The notes under the pieces: model-generated
The model's input: only the letters and a program-made list of their open reading frames with translations
Told to the model about the DNA's origin: nothing
Database searches by the model: none
Origin: a virus
DNA: 33,583 bases
Reading direction: 5' to 3' (one strand)
IMG/VR virus record: IMGVR_UViG_3300035670_000798
Span: 1-33,583 of that record
Shown: piece by piece, positions 18,461-27,230 of the stretch
How the letters are laid out: each line of letters starts with the position of its first letter
Position numbering within the stretch: position 1 is the stretch's first letter
Translations under genes and position numbers: made by a program

Positions 18461-20884
18461 TTATGAACCACATCCTTCACACTCAAATGGTGAATCCATT
18501 GGTCTTTGTGGGACCATAGACGCTTCAGGTGTTTGTTCACTAATCAATTGATTATTTGTAGGTGTTTCAAATTGTTGAACTTGTTCAGTAGGTTTAACTG
18601 TACTTGTGTCAATACCCAACCCTTTTAATGGGTCAACCGCCGATGTTGTTCTCAAATAGTACATACCTGTTTTCAATCCTAATTTCCATCCATGTAAATG
18701 TGCTGCCAATAATTTAGTTTTATTAGCATTTGCAATAAATAAGTTTAATGACTGTGATTGGTCAATATAAATTGACCTATTTGCTGCCATGTTTAATATT
18801 CTTTTTTGAGACATTTCCCAAACAGTTTTAAACACTTCCTTAATGTCTGTTGGGATTTCAGGAATATTTTGAACTGACCCATTTTCAAGAATTAATTTCT
18901 TTCTGATTTCATCAGACCAAATACCTTTATCAAGTAAAGTTTTAACAAGATGTTTGTTTACAACAATAAACTCACCTCCAAGTGTTCTTCTCGTGTATAG
19001 GTTTGTTGTGAATGGTTCAAACGCCTCATTATTACCTAAAATTTGAGCTGTGGATGCGGTTGGCATTGGTGCCATTAATAATGAATTTCTAACACCGAAT
19101 TTAACAATCTCTTTTCTTAATGATTTCCAATCCCATCTACCACTAACATCTTTATCGGTTTTACCCCATAATTCGTATTGGAATTTACCTTCAGACAATG
19201 GTGAACCTACAAATGTTTCATATGCACCGTTTTCTTTTGCCAAATCTTTTGAAGACGTTAACGCCGCAAAATAAATTGTTTCAAAGATTTCAGTTTGTAA
19301 AATATCAGAACCTTCACTTTCAAATGGTAATCCTAAAATACAGAAAACATCTGCCAATCCTTGAACCCCTAAACCAACAGGACGGTGTCTCATGTTAGAA
19401 CGTTTCGTCTCTTCAGTTGGGTAGAAATTAAGGTCAATCACGTTATTCAAATTCTTCACAACTTGATAAACATAGTCATAAAGTAACTGATGATTGAATT
19501 CGTTATTGATAATGTATTTTGGTAATGCAATTGATGCCAAATTACAAACAGCTTGTTCATCTGCACTTGAGTATTCAATAATCTCAGTACAAAGGTTAGA
19601 CGATTTAATCGTACCGATGTTCTTTTGATTAGATTTATAGTTTGCAGAATCTTTGTACAACATATATGGTGTACCCGTCTCAATTTGTGCAGTTAGAATT
19701 GCATCCATCAATTTTCTTGCCTTCACTACTTTACGAGCAATACCTTCTTGTTCGTATTTCTCATATAATTCAGTGAACGCTTTATTGTCAGGACTATCAT
19801 AAACATCAGATAACCCCGGTGCTTCGTCAGGTGAAAATAATGACCAATCACCATCTTCCTCAACTCGTTTCATGAAAAGGTCAGGTGTCCACATAGCCAA
19901 AAACAAATCTCTTGCTCTCAACTCTTCCTTTCCATGATTTTTTCTTAAATCAATGAATTCGAACACATCAGCGTGCCATGGTTCAAGATAAATTGCAAAA
20001 GAACCCTTTCTTTTACCACCTTGATTAATCCAACGAGCAACTTCATTATATGTTTTCATCATTGGTAATAGACCGTCTGATTCACCGCCTGTACCTCTAA
20101 TATAAGCACCCTTTGCTCGTACATCATGAACGTGTAAACCAATACCACCGGCCCATTTAGAAATTTTTGCAACATCCTTAACAGTGTCAAATAAACCATC
20201 AATGTCATCACCCTTATTTCCAATTAAGAAACACGATGACATTTGTGGTCTACGAGTACCCGCATTAAACAATGTTGGTGTTGCGTGAGTATAGAAATGT
20301 TGTGATAGGTCATCATAAATTCTCAATGCCATATCTAAATCACCGTTAGCAATACCAACGGCAACTCTCATATACATATATTGTGGTCTTTCAACAATAC
20401 GTTTTCCTATTTTCAATAGGTAAGAACGTTCAAGTGTTTTAAAACCGAAATAATCAAAATCTAAATCACGTTCTTGATGAACCGCTCCGTCAAGAACTTC
20501 TCTGTTCTTCATAACGAATTGGTATACTTCATCAGATATTAAAGATGATTCTTTATTTGTTTTAGGTTCAATAAATGAATATAACTCTTTAATACATTGT
20601 GAAAATTTCTTTGGTGTGGTTTTATGTAAATTAGAGACCGCTAAACGACCCGCCAATTTTGCATAATCGGGATGTGTTGTTACCAAAGAAGCCGCAGTTT
20701 CAGCAGCCAACACATCTAATTCAACAGTAGATATCCCATCATAAATTCCCTGAGTAACTTTTAATGTTACCAATGTGGGGTCAACATATTCGATATCTAA
20801 ATCATCACAAAAATTTTGAATACGTCTTGTGATTTTGTCATATCTCATTTCCTCAAGGGACCCATCTCTTTTTTTAACTTTCAT
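18461..20884 (-). CDS. nrdA: Class Ia ribonucleoside-diphosphate reductase large subunit
   Basis: It reduces NDPs to dNDPs with NrdB, supplying dNTPs for phage replication. An ATP-cone spans residues 1-~95. The active-site set is complete: C218 (M-S-S-C-F-L), N430/C432/E434 (N-L-C-T-E-I), C447 (A-V-C-N-L-A), a radical-transfer Y-Y pair (G-M-Y-Y-L-R-T), and a C-terminal C802-x-x-C805 for thioredoxin/glutaredoxin reduction. P-M-P-T-A-S-T-A-Q is intact. Length (807) and local sequence resemble the eukaryotic-type subgroup rather than E. coli NrdA. It follows nrdB by 15 bp and is the last gene of its operon. Nothing is missing, so an active, allosterically regulated enzyme is expected. Confidence 0.97.
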   Translation of the reverse strand: MKVKKRDGSLEEMRYDKITRRIQNFCDDLDIEYVDPTLVTLKVTQGIYDGISTVELDVLAAETAASLVTTHPDYAKLAGRLAVSNLHKTTPKKFSQCIKELYSFIEPKTNKESSLISDEVYQFVMKNREVLDGAVHQERDLDFDYFGFKTLERSYLLKIGKRIVERPQYMYMRVAVGIANGDLDMALRIYDDLSQHFYTHATPTLFNAGTRRPQMSSCFLIGNKGDDIDGLFDTVKDVAKISKWAGGIGLHVHDVRAKGAYIRGTGGESDGLLPMMKTYNEVARWINQGGKRKGSFAIYLEPWHADVFEFIDLRKNHGKEELRARDLFLAMWTPDLFMKRVEEDGDWSLFSPDEAPGLSDVYDSPDNKAFTELYEKYEQEGIARKVVKARKLMDAILTAQIETGTPYMLYKDSANYKSNQKNIGTIKSSNLCTEIIEYSSADEQAVCNLASIALPKYIINNEFNHQLLYDYVYQVVKNLNNVIDLNFYPTEETKRSNMRHRPVGLGVQGLADVFCILGLPFESEGSDILQTEIFETIYFAALTSSKDLAKENGAYETFVGSPLSEGKFQYELWGKTDKDVSGRWDWKSLRKEIVKFGVRNSLLMAPMPTASTAQILGNNEAFEPFTTNLYTRRTLGGEFIVVNKHLVKTLLDKGIWSDEIRKKLILENGSVQNIPEIPTDIKEVFKTVWEMSQKRILNMAANRSIYIDQSQSLNLFIANANKTKLLAAHLHGWKLGLKTGMYYLRTTSAVDPLKGLGIDTSTVKPTEQVQQFETPTNNQLISEQTPEASMVPQRPMDSPFECEGCGS

Positions 20885-20899
20885 CTTCTACTTTATTTT

Positions 20900-21877
20900 T
20901 TAAAAATCTATTTCGTCAAAATTTGTGTTTATGTCATCAATTGTTGACGCGGTGTTGACACCCGCTTTTTGATATTCAGCAACTCTCTTCTCGAAGAAGT
21001 TAGTTTTACCCTGAATAGCAATATTCTCCATAAAATCAAAAGGATTTGATGAATTATATACTTTAGGAACACCTAATGACATTAATAGACGGTCAGTTAC
21101 GAATTCCAAATATTGAGACATTAAATCAGAGTTCATACCAATCAAACGTATAGGTAGTGCCTCTAAAATAAATTCTTTTTCAATTTCTAATGCTCCACAA
21201 ATAATTTCTTTGATTCTTTCGTTTGAAAGTTTCTTTTCAATGTGGTTATTGTAAAGATGACATGCAAAGTCACAGTGCATTCCTTCATCACGTGAAATTA
21301 ACTCGTTTGAGAATGTTAAACCTGGCATCAAACCACGTTTTTTAAGCCAGAAAATTGAACAGAATGAACCTGAGAAGAAAATACCTTCAACAGCCGCAAA
21401 TGCAACTAATCTCTCAACAAATGATTCAGAATTAATCCATTTAATTGCCCATTCCGCTTTCTTTTTAATAGCAGGAACTGTTTCAATTGCGTTGAACAAA
21501 TAATCTTGTTCTTCTTTATCTTTAATATATGTGTCAATCAACAATGAATATGTTTCACTGTGGATGTTTTCCATCATAATTTGGAAACCATAAAACATCT
21601 TTGCTTCGGTATATTGAACTTCATTAACAAAGTTCATTGCCAAGTTCTCATTTACAATACCATCAGAAGCAGCAAAGAATGCCAATACGTGTTTAACAAA
21701 GTGTTGTTCATCACTGTTTAATTTATTGTCCCAATCATTAATATCTTGAGCCAAATCAATTTCTTCAGCGGTCCAAAAACACGCTTCTTGTTGTTTATAA
21801 AATTTCCAAATGTCATTATGTTGGATTGGAAAAAGGACAAAACGTCCTGGGTTCTCTTTAAGAATCTTCTCACTCAT
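20900..21877 (-). CDS. nrdB: Class Ia ribonucleotide reductase small (radical-generating) subunit
   Basis: This is the di-iron partner of NrdA. By alignment from memory with mouse R2, all ligands are present: D72, E103, H106, E164, E198, H201. The radical tyrosine is Y110 (E-N-I-H-S-E-T-Y). Segments such as [25 protein letters not shown] and N-P-F-D-F-M-E-N-I are nearly identical to eukaryotic-type R2. The C-terminus N-F-D-E-I-D-F is the peptide expected to dock on NrdA. Length (325) is normal. It lies between the helicase and nrdA with short spacers, so dNTP supply is co-expressed with replication genes. Confidence 0.97.
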   Translation of the reverse strand: MSEKILKENPGRFVLFPIQHNDIWKFYKQQEACFWTAEEIDLAQDINDWDNKLNSDEQHFVKHVLAFFAASDGIVNENLAMNFVNEVQYTEAKMFYGFQIMMENIHSETYSLLIDTYIKDKEEQDYLFNAIETVPAIKKKAEWAIKWINSESFVERLVAFAAVEGIFFSGSFCSIFWLKKRGLMPGLTFSNELISRDEGMHCDFACHLYNNHIEKKLSNERIKEIICGALEIEKEFILEALPIRLIGMNSDLMSQYLEFVTDRLLMSLGVPKVYNSSNPFDFMENIAIQGKTNFFEKRVAEYQKAGVNTASTIDDINTNFDEIDF

Positions 21878-21896
21878 AGTATAAAATTTTTGTAAA

Positions 21897-23270
21897 TTAA
21901 CGGTTTAATAATTCTTGTCTTCTCTTGAACGCATCAGCCGCTCTGTTTGCGTTGTTTTTGACTTTCTCTTCTTGGTGTCCAAGTAATGTAGTTTGTGTTT
22001 CGGTATCAATTCTTAGGAATTTGTTGTCGAATGAACAATTGTTCCAAATGATACCATCTTGACCAATACGAGATTTAAGAAGTGTCATTGTTGCAAGGTT
22101 GTGTTCTTTTTGTTCCAAAGTCTTACCAACAGATAAAACAACGTGACCGATTTGTGCCTTTTTAATAGAACCACCCATTTGGTCAGTTGTTACAACTTCA
22201 GATGCAATTGATTCACGATTACCTTGAGTTGCGGTCCAAATTGCAATATCAAATTCAGTTGTCATAGCTTCAAGACTTCTCATTACAGAACCCTCACCTT
22301 TCCATTCTTCACCAAAATTTGACCTCTCAGGACTAATACAATCAACGTAGTCAATTACCAACATATCTAACTTATTACCGTCAGAAATATACTTTCTTAT
22401 ACGATTTTTGATTTCACTGATAGTGACAGAATCACTTGGTAATTTAACAATGTCCAATTTACCTTTTTTACTCTGTCTGATTTCCTCAACGATTTGTTTT
22501 ACCTCATCCTTATTTTCTGATTGTAAATCAGGTTCAATGCCCGTCCAAATCGTATAGTGTTTTTTCCTAATGTTATTAGGATTGTCCTCAAAGAAGATTT
22601 GTAAAACATTGAAGTCATAGTTATAAGCAGTGTTAGAGAACAATGTTAACAATGTTGTTTTACCTGTTCCTGTCGGTGCTAAAACTACTCCTAATTCACC
22701 TCTACCTAATCCACCTTTCAGTGCCCCATCAAGACCGTTAATTCCGGTTGGAATTGCCATTCTATTGTCTTTTTCGAGAGCTTCATCAATCTTATCAAAT
22801 ACGTCAGTAGACTCTTCAGGTGGAATACCAACCTGCATTGCCTTCTGAATAATTCGTTCGATGATGTTGTATTCTTGGAAACTTCCTTTTTCAATGATAT
22901 CATTGATTTTTTTGATTTCCTTCTTCAAATTCTGTTGTTTACAGAAATTCAACGCTTCATCTTTAGCCCAAGATGGGTCTTGAGTATTATTTCTAATACC
23001 CTCCAAAGTGTCAATGTGAATTCTAGCATTTTCCTTTGTTCCAAAATTTGAAATGAACTGTTGTGTTAATTCATCATAATTCGGGGTTTTATTATATTTC
23101 CCGAAATGTTCTTTAACGAGGTTCGTAATGAATTTAAAGGATGCGTTATCAAAGTACTGGCTCTCGATTACATCAATTATCGTTTCTGCATATTTTTTGT
23201 CTTCAATAATTGACTTCAACAAAGTTTGTTGAAATGATACGCCGAGAGTTCCAAAGTTCTTTTCTGTCAT
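21897..23270 (-). CDS. gp41: DnaB/gp41-type replicative helicase, 457 aa
   Basis: This is a RecA-fold hexameric helicase that unwinds DNA at the phage fork. Residues 1-~150 form the helical N-terminal domain. After a linker comes the core: [13 protein letters not shown] (177-189), Walker A A-P-T-G-T-G-K-T (198-205, K204), F-F-E-D-N with the likely catalytic E228, Walker [11 protein letters not shown] (301-310), and a Q-G-N-R-E region. The C-terminus is basic ([10 protein letters not shown]). Length is near T4 gp41 (475 aa). It is placed with UvsX, the 5' nuclease and RNR, as expected. No primase gene is visible in the window. Confidence 0.92.
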   Translation of the reverse strand: MTEKNFGTLGVSFQQTLLKSIIEDKKYAETIIDVIESQYFDNASFKFITNLVKEHFGKYNKTPNYDELTQQFISNFGTKENARIHIDTLEGIRNNTQDPSWAKDEALNFCKQQNLKKEIKKINDIIEKGSFQEYNIIERIIQKAMQVGIPPEESTDVFDKIDEALEKDNRMAIPTGINGLDGALKGGLGRGELGVVLAPTGTGKTTLLTLFSNTAYNYDFNVLQIFFEDNPNNIRKKHYTIWTGIEPDLQSENKDEVKQIVEEIRQSKKGKLDIVKLPSDSVTISEIKNRIRKYISDGNKLDMLVIDYVDCISPERSNFGEEWKGEGSVMRSLEAMTTEFDIAIWTATQGNRESIASEVVTTDQMGGSIKKAQIGHVVLSVGKTLEQKEHNLATMTLLKSRIGQDGIIWNNCSFDNKFLRIDTETQTTLLGHQEEKVKNNANRAADAFKRRQELLNR

Positions 23271-23285
23271 GTTTTTTTAAGTTTA

Positions 23286-23732
23286 TTATAGTTGATAATT
23301 AAGGTACGTTGTTTCCAAATTCTTAGAAGATAGTAAAATAGTCAAGTCAGACAAGTATCTCTTCAAATGTGGACGAATATCAACCGTATATCTCACCTTT
23401 GGGTGGAAGAAATATGCGGGGAATATTCTTTGAATAAATACATCGTCACCTATCTTAATTTCCAACAAAAAGTGTTCTTTTTGATTGTCTTCGTTAGGTT
23501 CTGCAGAGTCCAAACCGTAAAAATATTCTCGATTATCGTATAGATAATCGGAAGTTTTCATTTTCAAATCATAGAAAATTTCGTCACAAATATTTTTCAC
23601 ATAATCGTGAATTTCCATCGAACGACGAGATTTTGGGTTGTGGTTTCTCACATTAAAGAATCGTTGAACTACAATGTTACCTTCAAGTGTCAAAAGTAAT
23701 TCAAATTTAGTTAAATCTTGATTGTTATTCAT
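23286..23732 (-). CDS. Unknown 148-aa protein of two related halves, in the replication operon
   Basis: I do not recognise the family. Residues 10-52 align without gaps to 88-130 (offset 78): F10/F88, L12/L90, Q23-R24/Q101-R102, F26/F104, P33-K34/P111-K112, R36/R114, I41/I119 and K46/K124 are identical, and many other positions are similar. Each half looks like two or three beta strands and a helix, centred on Q-R-x-F...P-K-x-R. The start overlaps the end of the 5' nuclease gene by 8 bp, and the helicase follows after 15 bp, so translational coupling is likely. A replisome accessory role is inferred from the neighbourhood only. Confidence 0.85.
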   Translation of the reverse strand: MNNNQDLTKFELLLTLEGNIVVQRFFNVRNHNPKSRRSMEIHDYVKNICDEIFYDLKMKTSDYLYDNREYFYGLDSAEPNEDNQKEHFLLEIKIGDDVFIQRIFPAYFFHPKVRYTVDIRPHLKRYLSDLTILLSSKNLETTYLNYQL

Positions 23733-24747
23733 GTGTTTTTATTTTAATTAAGGTTTTATTTTTTTCTTTTCTTGTTAAACGTAAAAAGGGGTTTAGGAAT
23801 CTGACAAATGCGTCGTCCGATTTTGGTAATAATCGGGTTATACCGTCTTCACTCATCATCTTCATTAGGTTTTTATATGACCTACCTTCGGGGTCCATAG
23901 ATTCATTTATCAACTCGTTAATTGACTCTTTGGCTTCGTCGGTAAGAAATGGAACATCTAAACTAACTATCCTTTCATTTACAATAAAAAACTCCTCACC
24001 AAGTACACCATGTTTGGTGACACCTGTTAGTAGATTTGCCGCCAATCTATTTTCTCTGTCATCTTCGAAAAGTTGATTGAATCGGTCAATAATAAATTGT
24101 AAAGTGATTGGTTCCGTTCTCAACTCAGGTACAAAACCAAGGAGTCTTCTGACTCCAAGGTTCCTAATACCCGCAATGTTATCTGATGGGTCACCACATA
24201 ACATTTTCACCAATTTAATATTCTCAATACGAATTTCTTCGTGGTCGTATTTGAACATATCATTTTGATGATACATTTTTGAGTGAGATGGGTTGAACAA
24301 TCTTGTATTTTCAGATACAAGTTGTGTTAAATCACCGTCGGATGAAAATACGATAATATTCTCATTTGGTGAATTTTGTGTGTAGTATGCAATAGCATCG
24401 TCGGTTTCACAATAATCGTACTCACCTTGTCTAACAAACACCTCTTCAAGGTATTGTTTTATTCGGTTTCTTTGTACTGAATAAGAATGAACTTGCTCTT
24501 CAGTACGAGTACGAGATTTACGATTTTGTTTGTAATGAACGTAGTATTGTTTTCGACAACTTGAACCCTCTTTTCCGTCCCAAAAGACTACGACTTTGTC
24601 CAATCTATGTACATCAATAACTTTTCTTAAAGTATCGATAAAGTGATATAATCCACCAATGTGTTTTTCATTGTGAAATATATCTTTTCTTCCAAAAAAG
24701 CCGATGGTAAGTAAGTTATCACCATCAACCAATAATACATTAGACAT
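23725..24747 (-). CDS. rnh: 5'-3' exonuclease / T4 RNase H-like flap nuclease, 340 aa
   Basis: This is a FEN/PIN-fold nuclease that removes RNA primers and flaps at the lagging strand. The acidic residues of the family are visible: L-L-V-D-G-D-N (D8, D10), F-W-D-G-K-E-G, C-E-T-D-D-A-I-A, F-S-S-D-G-D-L-T-Q-L, and C-G-D-P-S-D-N-I-A-G-I leading into the helix-three-turn-helix region (N-L-G-V-R-R-L-L-G-F). Size is close to T4 Rnh (305 aa). It lies between uvsX and the 148-aa gene. A polymerase-I-type 5' nuclease domain is related, but no polymerase part is attached here. Confidence 0.9.
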   Translation of the reverse strand: MSNVLLVDGDNLLTIGFFGRKDIFHNEKHIGGLYHFIDTLRKVIDVHRLDKVVVFWDGKEGSSCRKQYYVHYKQNRKSRTRTEEQVHSYSVQRNRIKQYLEEVFVRQGEYDYCETDDAIAYYTQNSPNENIIVFSSDGDLTQLVSENTRLFNPSHSKMYHQNDMFKYDHEEIRIENIKLVKMLCGDPSDNIAGIRNLGVRRLLGFVPELRTEPITLQFIIDRFNQLFEDDRENRLAANLLTGVTKHGVLGEEFFIVNERIVSLDVPFLTDEAKESINELINESMDPEGRSYKNLMKMMSEDGITRLLPKSDDAFVRFLNPFLRLTRKEKNKTLIKIKTHE

Positions 24748-24776
24748 TTAGTCTTCTAACTTAAAGGGTTCAACAA

Positions 24777-25805
24777 TCAATCTTCGTCTTCGTCTGCAGT
24801 AGGTTCAAATTTGATGTCACCAGTATTTGAAATAGTTTCACCAAATAATCTACTAATATAGTCAAGGTGTTCCTTGATGTATGATTCTTTAGAAGCTTTC
24901 TCTTCAGCAGCTTCTCTTGCTTGCATAAATCCGTGTGGAGTCACCATAATTTTACCATCACCGAATTGGATACCATTTACGTGGTTCTTCATCACAGTGA
25001 TTTTACTTCTTGTGGCAATGGTAATCGTTCTCTTGTTTTTAGTGATTGGAATTTTGGTTGTACCAGCGTTCTTCTCATTTCCAAAACGGAATACCAATGT
25101 TGAGTTTAACCAAACTGACTCACCACCTTTTGCCTTAATTTTTGGTTGACCAAATGGATTGTCAGGTAATTCTACCCAAGGTTGGTTTACAATAACCAAT
25201 GTGTTTGTGTGAGGTTTGTCTGCTCTTCTTGAACCCGAAATACGTTGGTTAATTCCCATACCAATTTTATCAGAAAGAACAGATGCATTGTGTTGTTTAC
25301 CTCCTTTTCCTTCCCATGTCATTTTACATGGTACCGAACCAACAGAATCCCATAAGAATAACAAATCGTAAGGGATATCACCTTTTTCCTGAGCGTCTAA
25401 TAGTTCATTAATGAAATCAGTAATTTGTTCAATGTACTCAAAATCATTTTTGAAAATAAAGTCACCTGTATATGTGATTTCACCTGTTGCAGGGTCTACT
25501 TCTTCAACAACAGGAATACCCATGATACGTGCGTGTTCAAAATCGAATTTTTGTTCTGTAATAATGAAAACAGGGACAATATTCTTTTTAACAGCATCTG
25601 CAGCTGCTCCTAAAAGAGCAGTTGTCTTACCTGTATCAGAGTGTCCAAGGAACATGTTAATGTGTCCAAGTGCAGGACCCGGTAAACCTGTGGCATCCAA
25701 GAAAGCATCACCTAAATCCAAGAAACGGTCAGGTTTATAGGTAGTCTTACTAGAGTACTTCGTAGTAATACTTGAAATTGAAAAATCTTTTTTCTTTAAA
25801 GCCAT
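24777..25805 (-). CDS. uvsX: UvsX/RecA-type recombinase, 342 aa
   Basis: This ATPase forms filaments on ssDNA and performs strand exchange in recombination-dependent replication and repair. Walker A is G-H-S-D-T-G-K-T (residues 54-61). A Walker B-like L-L-F-L-W-D-S-V-G follows, then a UvsX-type loop region (G-K-G-G-K-Q-H-N-A) and N-T-L-V-I-V-N-Q-P-W. It is slightly shorter than T4 UvsX (391 aa) and ends in an acidic tail (T-A-D-E-D-E-D). It is the first gene after the gp32-like gene and its terminator, with an A-rich leader and no Shine-Dalgarno sequence. The gp32/UvsX pair is expected to work together on ssDNA. Confidence 0.93.
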   Translation of the reverse strand: MALKKKDFSISSITTKYSSKTTYKPDRFLDLGDAFLDATGLPGPALGHINMFLGHSDTGKTTALLGAAADAVKKNIVPVFIITEQKFDFEHARIMGIPVVEEVDPATGEITYTGDFIFKNDFEYIEQITDFINELLDAQEKGDIPYDLLFLWDSVGSVPCKMTWEGKGGKQHNASVLSDKIGMGINQRISGSRRADKPHTNTLVIVNQPWVELPDNPFGQPKIKAKGGESVWLNSTLVFRFGNEKNAGTTKIPITKNKRTITIATRSKITVMKNHVNGIQFGDGKIMVTPHGFMQAREAAEEKASKESYIKEHLDYISRLFGETISNTGDIKFEPTADEDED

Positions 25806-25825
25806 ATCTATTTTTTGTAATGTTT

Positions 25826-25865
25826 AAAAAAGTATGGACACAATACACAATGAAAGTGTCCATAC
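25826..25865 (-). terminator. Rho-independent terminator after the ssDNA-binding protein gene
   Basis: On the minus strand GTATGGACAC and GTGTCCATAC form a perfect 10-bp stem around a 14-base loop, followed by six T. It lies 14 bp past the stop codon. Confidence 0.85.
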
Positions 25866-25879
25866 CTATTTGGATTTAA

Positions 25880-26764
25880 TTAGAACGGTAAATCGTCGTC
25901 CGCTTCCTCTTCAGCTTGTGGGTCAACAACTACTTGTTGTACCGGTTGTGATTGTGGAACTGAAACACTTGGAGCTGGAGATGATGGTGGTGCCATCAAT
26001 GTATCCTCTTCTTGTGAATTAGATGTCCATTTTTTGTTTTCAGAATCCCATTTTGGAACTTCACCTCTTGCAACCATTTCCAAATACTCCTCAGGTTTTT
26101 TAGAGTAAACGTCAGCCCAAGTCAATTCATCGTTAATCCATGAATCTGATGTTGTTGGGTCAGAGTGTAGTGGTGATGGGTCAGCCGGGAAGATGGATGT
26201 GATACTTGTGTATTCTCTACCGTTACCCGCTTTAGTAAGGCCTAAAGTAATGATAAGGTCACGACCTGAATTTACATCGAAAATGTCGATTTTATTCATC
26301 ACCAACGCCATGATTTTGTCCATGACACCTTCATTCTTACTGTTATGTTTAAAACGCCAGAATTTTACACCGTCTTGTTCGTTTTCACGGTCAATTACCT
26401 TTACGATGTAAAATTTACGAGACGTGTATTGTCTTGCTAAAATTTTATCAGATTCCAACCCTGTCATATACAGAGCTTCACGTACTTCGTTAAGTGGTGA
26501 ACGTAGACCTTCTTGTTTCGGGTCGTACAATTTCATCCAATTCCCATCTACTTGTACTTCGTGGAAGTATTTTTCCACGAATGGAGATGTTCCGTCCGTC
26601 ATAGGAACGATACGAATACGTTTTTGACCATTTCTAACACCTTTCGGTAAAACAGTCGTAAAGTACTTTTTTAATCGGTCTTCTTGTGAAACCTTACTTA
26701 CGTTGCCGCCTGCGGCTTGTTTGTTTTTCTCGTACTGAGCCAGTACTGCATCAAATGTTGACAT
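25880..26764 (-). CDS. gp32: gp32-like single-stranded DNA-binding protein, 294 aa
   Basis: It coats ssDNA during replication and recombination. The N-terminus (S-T-F-D-A-V-L-A-Q-Y-E-K) and core (R-I-R-I-V-P, F-W-R-F-K-H-N, G-R-D-L-I-I-T-L) match gp32-like proteins of T4-type phages in pattern. The D-P-S-P-L motif region and a long flexible Pro/Ser/Gln tail follow. The last six residues are D-D-D-L-P-F, almost the D-D-D-I-P-F tip of bacterial SSB. The protein contains no cysteine at all, so the zinc site of T4 gp32 is absent. The gene is bracketed by two strong terminators, making it its own transcription unit, as suits a highly expressed SSB. Confidence 0.88.
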   Translation of the reverse strand: MSTFDAVLAQYEKNKQAAGGNVSKVSQEDRLKKYFTTVLPKGVRNGQKRIRIVPMTDGTSPFVEKYFHEVQVDGNWMKLYDPKQEGLRSPLNEVREALYMTGLESDKILARQYTSRKFYIVKVIDRENEQDGVKFWRFKHNSKNEGVMDKIMALVMNKIDIFDVNSGRDLIITLGLTKAGNGREYTSITSIFPADPSPLHSDPTTSDSWINDELTWADVYSKKPEEYLEMVARGEVPKWDSENKKWTSNSQEEDTLMAPPSSPAPSVSVPQSQPVQQVVVDPQAEEEADDDLPF

Positions 26765-26800
26765 AAAATTTAAATTTTAAAGTTTAATAAAATATAGATA

Positions 26801-26828
26801 AAAAAAGCCGAATTACAAAATCCGGCTT
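26801..26828 (-). terminator. Rho-independent terminator before the ssDNA-binding protein gene
   Basis: On the minus strand AAGCCGGATT and AATTCGGCTT form a 10-bp stem (one G-T pair) with a 4-base loop TTGT, followed by a T run. It lies 30 bp past the DUF5856 stop. Confidence 0.9.
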
Positions 26829-26858
26829 AAAGTTTTTTGAAAATTCTTTTGGGGGGTC

Positions 26859-27230
26859 TTATTCAAGGGTCAGCAAATATAACAATTTACTTAACGATTG
26901 AATCATTTCGTCTTTGATATTCATCAAATCAGTATCTTTCGGGTCCAATGTATCAGACATTTCTTCTAACGCCTTAATACATGTGTGTACCATCTCTTTA
27001 GGTTTGATTTCATTTAAATTTATAAGATTTATATCCTTATCTTCTTCAGATAATACAAATCTTTCATACTTACCCATTGCGGATTCAACAAAAGAATCAA
27101 TCAAACCATCCAAAACCTCATAAGTCTCACCAAATGCCATGTGTCTAGCATAACCTTTGGTTTGCCAATGAAAGATTTTCAATTGTGATTGAAGACCTAA
27201 AAAGAAATTTACATTAGAAGCTAAATTCAT
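26859..27230 (-). CDS. DUF5856-like protein with ferritin/Dps-like helical pattern, 123 aa
   Basis: This small all-helical protein looks like the phage family DUF5856. The N-terminal half (L-K-I-F-H-W-Q-T-K-G, then H-M-A-F-G-E-T-Y, then L-D-G-L-I-D-S-F-V-E) follows the opening of Dps proteins. With a three-residue deletion, H21, H30, D45 and E49 fall on four of the five Dps ferroxidase ligands, while the fifth position is G34 (with E35 beside it). The C-terminal half is helical and acidic. The start overlaps the upstream gene by 17 bp, so translation is probably coupled, and a terminator follows. Metal binding or DNA protection is inference; a purely structural role is equally possible. Confidence 0.85.
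   Translation of the reverse strand: MNLASNVNFFLGLQSQLKIFHWQTKGYARHMAFGETYEVLDGLIDSFVESAMGKYERFVLSEEDKDINLINLNEIKPKEMVHTCIKALEEMSDTLDPKDTDLMNIKDEMIQSLSKLLYLLTLE

Noticed and set aside
23725-23732. Frameshift joining the 5' nuclease and the 148-aa protein
   Set aside because: The 8-bp overlap is a normal ATG/stop overlap. The nuclease has full length, and the 148-aa protein begins with its own first repeat half.
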